A stretch of 34,697 nt of DNA from Sphingomonadales bacterium (GTDB lineage: Bacteria; Pseudomonadota; Alphaproteobacteria; Sphingomonadales; Sphingomonadaceae), in NCBI GenBank assembly GCA_028868535.1, contig JAGWUH010000035.1, positions 1 through 34,697 on the forward strand, written 5' to 3'. Positions within the stretch are counted from its first letter, which is position 1; the number at the start of each line of letters is the position of its first letter. Under the pieces are notes generated by a model that was not told where the DNA came from, did not search any database, and saw only the letters and a program-made list of their open reading frames with translations. A program made the translations under genes and the position numbers. Of the stretch, positions 30,510-34,697 are shown piece after piece.

Positions 30510-33355
30510 CCTACCAGCGCCAACCCGATCTCGGTACCCCGCCCGCCACGGGCGAGCCCGTCTCGCTGACGATCGACGGCCACCCCGTCACCGTCCCCGC
30601 CGGCACCAGCGTGATGGGCGCCGCCGCCGAATGCGGCGGCCGCATCCCGCGACTCTGCGCCACCGACAGCCTCGAGGCCTTCGGTTCCTGCCGCCTGTGC
30701 CTGGTCGAGATCGAGGGCCTGCGCGGCACTCCGGCCAGCTGCACCACGCCGGTCGCCCCGGGCATGATCGTCCACACCCAGACCGCGAAACTCGCAAGGT
30801 TGCGGCGCGGAGTGATGGAACTCACCATCTCCGACCACCCGCTCGACTGCCTGACCTGCAGCGCCAACGCCGATTGCGAGCTGCAGGACGCCGCCGCCGA
30901 AGTCGGCCTGCGCGATGTCCGCTACGGCGATGGCGCCAACCACCTCGATGCGGCGAAGGACGGGTCCAATCCCTACTTCGACTTCGACCCGGCCAAGTGC
31001 ATCGTCTGCGCCCGCTGCGTGCGCGCCTGCGACGAGGTGCAGGGAACCTTCGCGCTGACCATCGCCGGCCGCGGCTTCGCCTCGCAGGTCCGCGCCGGGC
31101 AGGCCGGCGACGATTTCCTCGGCTCCGAATGCGTGTCCTGCGGCGCCTGCGTGCAGGCCTGCCCGACCGCGGCGCTGGAGGAAAAGGCGATCGCGGCGAT
31201 CGGCAAGCCGGAGCGGGCGGTGGTCACCACCTGCGCCTATTGCGGCGTCGGCTGCAGCTTCCGGGCGGAGCTGCGCGGGCAGCAACTGGTGCGGATGGTG
31301 CCGTGGAAAGACGGCAAGGCCAACCACGGCCACAGTTGCGTCAAGGGGCGGTTTGCGTGGGGTTATGCCCACCACAAGGACCGCATCCTCTCGCCGATGA
31401 TCCGCGACGCCATCGACCAGCCCTGGCGCACGGTCGGCTGGGACGAGGCGCTGGCGTGGACCGCGCAGCGCCTCGGCGCGATCAAGGCCCGCCACGGCGC
31501 GCGCGCGCTCGGCGCCATCACCTCCAGCCGCTGCACCAACGAGGAGGTGTTCCTCGTCCAGAAGCTGGTCCGCGCCGGTTTCGGCAGCAACAACGTCGAT
31601 ACCTGCGCGCGCGTCTGCCATTCGCCGACCGGCTATGGCTTGAAGACTACGTTCGGCACCAGTGCCGGCACACAGGACTTCGACAGCGTCATGCACGCCG
31701 ACGTGATCCTGGTCATCGGCGCCAACCCCACCGACGCGCACCCGGTGTTCGCCAGCCGCCTGAAGCGGCGCCTGCGCCAGGGCGCGCGGCTGATCGTGAT
31801 CGATCCGCGCCGCATCGATCTCGTCCGCAGCCCGCACGTCGCTGCCGCGCATCACCTGGCGCTGCAGCCCGGCACCAACGTCGCGGTGCTGACCGCGATG
31901 GCGCACGTGATCGTCACCGAGGGCCTGGTGGACGAAGCCTTCGTGCGCGCGCGCTGCGAGGCGGACGCCTATGCCGACTGGGCGGACTTCGTCGCCGCGC
32001 CGCGCCATTCGCCCGAGGCGCTGGCGGCGGTGACGCGGGTGCCTGCGGCGGAGTTGCGCGCGGCCGCCCGCCTGTTCGCCACCGGCGGAAACGGCGCGAT
32101 CTACTATGGCCTCGGCGTCACCGAGCATTCGCAGGGCTCGTCCACGGTCATGGCCATCGCCAACCTGGCGATGGCGACCGGCAACATCGGCCGCCCCGGC
32201 GTCGGCGTGAACCCGCTGCGCGGGCAGAACAACGTGCAGGGCAGCTGCGACATGGGCAGCTTCCCGCACGAACTGTCTGGCTATCGCCACATCGCCGACG
32301 CCGCGACGCGGGCCACGTTCGAGGCGGAATGGGGCGTCGCGCTCGATCCCGAGCCAGGGCTGCGCATCCCCAACATGCTCGATGCCGCCGTCGATGGCTC
32401 GTTCCGCGCGATCTACATCCAGGGCGAGGACATCCTCCAGTCCGATCCCGATACCCGCCACGTCGCCGCGGGGCTGGCGGCGATGGACCTCGTCATCGTC
32501 CACGACCTGTTTCTCAACGAGACCGCGAATTACGCGCACGTGTTCCTGCCGGGCAGCACCTTCCTGGAGAAGACCGGCACCTTCACCAATGCCGAGCGCC
32601 GCATCCAGATGGTGCGCAAGGTGATGGAGCCGGCCAACGGCCCCGCCGGCCGGGGGTTCGAGGACTGGCAGGTCACGCAGGCGCTCGCCAATGCCATGGG
32701 CCTCGGCTGGGACTATGCCGATGCCGCGCAGGTGATGGACGAGATCGCGCGGCTGACGCCCAGCTTTGCCGGCGTCTCGCACGCCCGGCTGGAGGCCGAA
32801 GGCTCGCTGCAATGGCCGGTCAACGCCGCCCACCCCGACGGCAGCCCGATCATGCACGTCGACGGGTTCGTGCGCGGCAAGGGGCGGTTCGTCGTGACCG
32901 ACTACGTGCCGACGGACGAGAAGACCGGGCCGCGCTTCCCGCTGCTGCTGACCACCGGCCGCATCCTCAGCCAGTACAACGTCGGCGCGCAGACGCGGCG
33001 GACCGCGAACACTGTCTGGCATGACGAGGACGTGCTGGAGATCCACCCGGTCGATGCCGAGAACCGCGGCATCCGCAGCGGTGACCGCGTGCGCCTCGCC
33101 AGCCGCAAGGGCGAGACGACGCTGCACGCGCTGGTGACCGACCGCGTCGCCCCGGGCGTGGTCTACACCACGTTCCACCACCCGGAGACGCAGGCCAACG
33201 TCGTCACCACCGAATTCTCGGACTGGGCGACGAACTGCCCGGAGTACAAGGTCACCGCGGTCCAGGTCACGCCCTCGAACGGTCCCAGCGAATGGCAGCG
33301 CGACTACGCGGCGCAGGCGCGGGCGGCCCGCAGGATCGAGCCGGCCGCCGGCTGA
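30506..33355 (+). CDS. fdsA: NAD-dependent formate dehydrogenase, alpha (molybdenum) subunit
   Basis: 949 residues from the ATG at 30506. In order: an N-terminal [2Fe-2S] domain (Cys51, Cys62, Cys65, Cys79), a His/Cys-ligated cluster region (HPLDCLTCSANADC, 111-124), two ferredoxin-like [4Fe-4S] motifs (CIVCARCVRAC 165-175 and CVSCGACVQAC 209-219), a further cluster (CAYCGVGC, with HSCVKGR) and the molybdopterin domain. The Mo ligand is Cys371 followed by His372 (RVCHSPTGYG), a cysteine rather than selenocysteine. It oxidises formate to CO2 and can supply NADH. The usual accessory genes fdsC/fdhD and fdsD do not follow. Confidence 0.96.
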   Translation: MTYQRQPDLGTPPATGEPVSLTIDGHPVTVPAGTSVMGAAAECGGRIPRLCATDSLEAFGSCRLCLVEIEGLRGTPASCTTPVAPGMIVHTQTAKLARLRRGVMELTISDHPLDCLTCSANADCELQDAAAEVGLRDVRYGDGANHLDAAKDGSNPYFDFDPAKCIVCARCVRACDEVQGTFALTIAGRGFASQVRAGQAGDDFLGSECVSCGACVQACPTAALEEKAIAAIGKPERAVVTTCAYCGVGCSFRAELRGQQLVRMVPWKDGKANHGHSCVKGRFAWGYAHHKDRILSPMIRDAIDQPWRTVGWDEALAWTAQRLGAIKARHGARALGAITSSRCTNEEVFLVQKLVRAGFGSNNVDTCARVCHSPTGYGLKTTFGTSAGTQDFDSVMHADVILVIGANPTDAHPVFASRLKRRLRQGARLIVIDPRRIDLVRSPHVAAAHHLALQPGTNVAVLTAMAHVIVTEGLVDEAFVRARCEADAYADWADFVAAPRHSPEALAAVTRVPAAELRAAARLFATGGNGAIYYGLGVTEHSQGSSTVMAIANLAMATGNIGRPGVGVNPLRGQNNVQGSCDMGSFPHELSGYRHIADAATRATFEAEWGVALDPEPGLRIPNMLDAAVDGSFRAIYIQGEDILQSDPDTRHVAAGLAAMDLVIVHDLFLNETANYAHVFLPGSTFLEKTGTFTNAERRIQMVRKVMEPANGPAGRGFEDWQVTQALANAMGLGWDYADAAQVMDEIARLTPSFAGVSHARLEAEGSLQWPVNAAHPDGSPIMHVDGFVRGKGRFVVTDYVPTDEKTGPRFPLLLTTGRILSQYNVGAQTRRTANTVWHDEDVLEIHPVDAENRGIRSGDRVRLASRKGETTLHALVTDRVAPGVVYTTFHHPETQANVVTTEFSDWATNCPEYKVTAVQVTPSNGPSEWQRDYAAQARAARRIEPAAG

Positions 33356-33374
33356 CGCCCATCCCGGATCCGGC

Positions 33375-33399
33375 GCGCAAGTCCGGAGCGCAAGTCCGG
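33375..33399 (+). repeat. 13-nt tandem duplication after fdsA
   Basis: GCGCAAGTCCGG occurs at 33375-33386 and 33388-33399, one base apart, 20 nt past the fdsA stop. Likely a local slippage duplication; no function apparent. Confidence 0.7.
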
Positions 33400-33457
33400 C
33401 AAGTTGGCCCGGCCGGCGGCATCGGCGCGCGCGGCAATCCGCGTGAACTCCGGCAAG

Positions 33458-33473
33458 ATTGATACCGATCAAT
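33458..33473. promoter_or_regulatory. Inverted repeat in the fdsA-exbB gap
   Basis: ATTGAT-ACCG-ATCAAT, perfect 6-bp arms around a 4-nt spacer, in the AT-rich start of the exbB upstream region. It may belong to the exbB promoter or be a second regulator site. It shares GATACCGAT with the minus strand of the hairpin at 24543. Confidence 0.35.
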
Positions 33474-33529
33474 TATTGTTGTTGCGACGCAGTTGCAATT
33501 AGCACGCGATTGCGGCAATGCCGCGTTGC

Positions 33530-33544
33530 TGCGAATGATTCGCA
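33530..33544 (+). promoter_or_regulatory. Putative Fur box upstream of exbB
   Basis: TGCGAAT-G-ATTCGCA, a perfect 7-1-7 inverted repeat 40 nt before the exbB start. Fur-family repressors bind 7-1-7 palindromes ending in AAT/ATT around the centre, and TonB energiser operons are classic iron-regulated targets. The exact regulator (Fur or another family member) is inferred. Confidence 0.55.
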
Positions 33545-33583
33545 ACAAACCGGGTCGCCAGACCGAGCGAGGAGCCTTCGAGA

Positions 33584-34366
33584 ATGTCGCGATTGTCCGC
33601 CGGCCTGCTTCGACCGATCGCCGCCACGGGCGTGCTCGCCGTGGCGCTGCACGCCGCGCCGGCGCTCGCCGCCGCGCGGCCGGGCAGCCTTACCGTCGGC
33701 GACATGTTCGTGTCGGCGGACTGGGTCGTCAAGCTGGTGATGCTCGGCCTTGCCTGCGCCTCGCTGGCGACGTGGACGGTGTTCGTCGCCAAGGTCATGG
33801 AGCTCAGGCGCGCGACCGCCGCCGAGCGCGCGGTCCACGACGCAGTGGTGGCGCTGCGCTCGCTGCGCGATGCGCGCGGGTCGGCCGTGCTCGCCCAGTC
33901 GCCGCTGGTCCGCGAAGCCTCTGCCGAACTGCAGCTTTCCGGCGATGCGCTGGACGATCGCGAAGGCGTCAAGGAACGGGTCGTGTCGCGCTTCGAGCGG
34001 CATGAAGCCGCCGAGGCGCGCCGCATGACCCGCGGCATCAACATGCTGGCGACGATCGGCTCGACCGCGCCGTTCGTCGGCCTGTTCGGAACTGTCTGGG
34101 GGATCATGAACAGCTTCGTCGGCATTGCCGAAAAGCAGACCAGCAACCTCGCCGTGGTCGCGCCGGGAATCGCCGAGGCCTTGCTTGCCACCGCCTTCGG
34201 CCTGGTCGCGGCGATCCCGTCGGTGGTGATCTACAACCACTTCAGCCGCCGCATCGCCGCGCACAGGGCGCTGGTGTCCGACACTGCGGCGGCGGTCCTG
34301 CGGCTGGTCTCGCGCGATCTCAGCCGCGGGCTCGGCCTCGCGACGGAACGCCAGGGAGAACGCTGA
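33584..34366 (+). CDS. exbB: ExbB/TolQ-family proton channel protein (TonB-system energiser)
   Basis: 260 residues, GAGGAG before the ATG. A signal-like N-terminus (to about residue 30, ALAAARPG) is followed by a first helix (VVKLVMLGLACASLATWTVFVAKV), a long cytosolic loop and two helices. The family signature GINMLATIGSTAPFVGLFGTVWGIMNSF (about 150-177) and ALLATAFGLVAAIPSVVIYNHF are clear. With ExbD it uses the proton gradient to drive TonB, which opens outer-membrane receptors. It overlaps exbD by 1 nt. The cleavable N-terminal extension fits ExbB rather than TolQ. It follows fdsA after 228 nt and is likely a separate, iron-regulated operon. Confidence 0.93.
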   Translation: MSRLSAGLLRPIAATGVLAVALHAAPALAAARPGSLTVGDMFVSADWVVKLVMLGLACASLATWTVFVAKVMELRRATAAERAVHDAVVALRSLRDARGSAVLAQSPLVREASAELQLSGDALDDREGVKERVVSRFERHEAAEARRMTRGINMLATIGSTAPFVGLFGTVWGIMNSFVGIAEKQTSNLAVVAPGIAEALLATAFGLVAAIPSVVIYNHFSRRIAAHRALVSDTAAAVLRLVSRDLSRGLGLATERQGER

Positions 34367-34697
34367 TGGCGATCCATTTTGCGGACCACGCCGACGAGCT
34401 GCCCGTCAACCACGAGATCAACGTGACCCCGTTCATCGACGTGATGCTGGTCCTGCTGATCATCTTCATGGTCGCGGCCCCACTGGCGACGGTCGACGTC
34501 AAGGTCGACCTGCCGGTCTCGAACGCGGCGCCGGCGCCCAAGCCGGACAAGCCGGTGTTCCTGTCGATCCAGGCCGATGGCCGGATGGTGGTGGACTCCC
34601 GCCCGGTGGCTGAAGGCGGGATCGGCGCCGCGATCGCCGCCGCCACGCACGGGGACCGCGAGCAGCGCGTGTTCCTGCGCGCCGACAAGGCGGTGAC
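34366..34697 (+). CDS. exbD: ExbD/TolR-family protein, C-terminus outside window
   Basis: Partial: 110 residues are visible and the frame runs off the right edge. The ATG at 34366 shares a base with the exbB stop (TGATG). The N-terminal cytosolic tail is followed by INVTPFIDVMLVLLIIFMVAAPL, the single membrane helix with the essential aspartate of the FIDVML motif. The periplasmic domain begins with VDVKVDLPVSNAAPAP and PVFLSIQADGRMVVD. It partners ExbB. A second exbD or tonB probably follows outside the window. Confidence 0.95.
   Translation, partial: MAIHFADHADELPVNHEINVTPFIDVMLVLLIIFMVAAPLATVDVKVDLPVSNAAPAPKPDKPVFLSIQADGRMVVDSRPVAEGGIGAAIAAATHGDREQRVFLRADKAV

Noticed and set aside
31613..31640. 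Selenocysteine in the formate dehydrogenase active site
   Set aside because: The codon at residue 371 is TGC (Cys), with no TGA in the frame.
30458..33472. 1004-codon open frame opposite fdsA
   Set aside because: Same antisense shadow effect; fdsA on the plus strand has every expected cluster and cofactor motif.

Overview
The window comes from a GC-rich alphaproteobacterium, most likely a member of the Sphingomonadales. The grounds are the codon usage, a UrcA-family protein, a DUF937/DUF3597 pair, an S8 protease divergent from an ECF sigma/anti-sigma pair, and candidate GGAAC-type promoters like those of the alphaproteobacterial general stress response. I call 33 protein genes, two of them cut by the window ends. 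I found no tRNA, rRNA, CRISPR array, insertion sequence or phage gene.

Layout. 1-898 (minus) is the N-terminal part of a cytoplasmic poly-HAMP signalling protein, probably a large hybrid histidine kinase. 1284-2172 holds small DUF937 and DUF3597 proteins. 2199-5042 has a CLC anion transporter divergent from a MarR regulator around a perfect 17-bp palindrome, then a DUF1993 gene with a second palindrome upstream. 5270-7787 carries an FMN-split-barrel stress protein, an Nramp-like metal transporter with an altered metal site and a YflT-like glycine-zipper protein. 7825-10595 (minus) is a compact lipid kinase / metallophosphoesterase / CDF transporter operon. 10767-12122 encodes two small secreted proteins, convergent over a 16-bp-stem hairpin. 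12221-14689 is a secreted subtilase divergent from the ECF sigma/anti-sigma pair. 14812-15697 encodes a 23-residue hydrophobic peptide and a membrane protein behind a good GGAAC/GTT promoter. 15794-19300 encodes an APH-fold protein lacking the usual catalytic Asp and a secreted glycosidase-like protein with an inserted F5/8C domain. 19349-24538 is a DUF2339 / DUF202 / SLC13-RCK membrane-protein operon. 24637-28523 has an epoxide hydrolase and its MarR/GbsR-type repressor divergent from a sulfotransferase and a DUF1214-like protein, with an operator over the repressor start codon. 28585-33355 encodes a three-subunit NAD-dependent molybdenum formate dehydrogenase (fdsGBA). 33584 to the end begins an exbB-exbD (TonB energiser) operon behind a 7-1-7 Fur-like palindrome.

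How the parts fit. Much of the first 16 kb looks like envelope and stress functions: ion and metal transport, stress-protein folds, an ECF circuit and two GGAAC promoters. The second half is metabolic: a repressor-controlled epoxide hydrolase/sulfotransferase module, formate oxidation to CO2 with NADH output, and TonB-dependent uptake. Nothing seen is a classic defence or mobile system. The least explained parts are the 23-aa peptide with its membrane partner, the APH-like/glycosidase pair and the DUF2339-DUF202-SLC13 operon.
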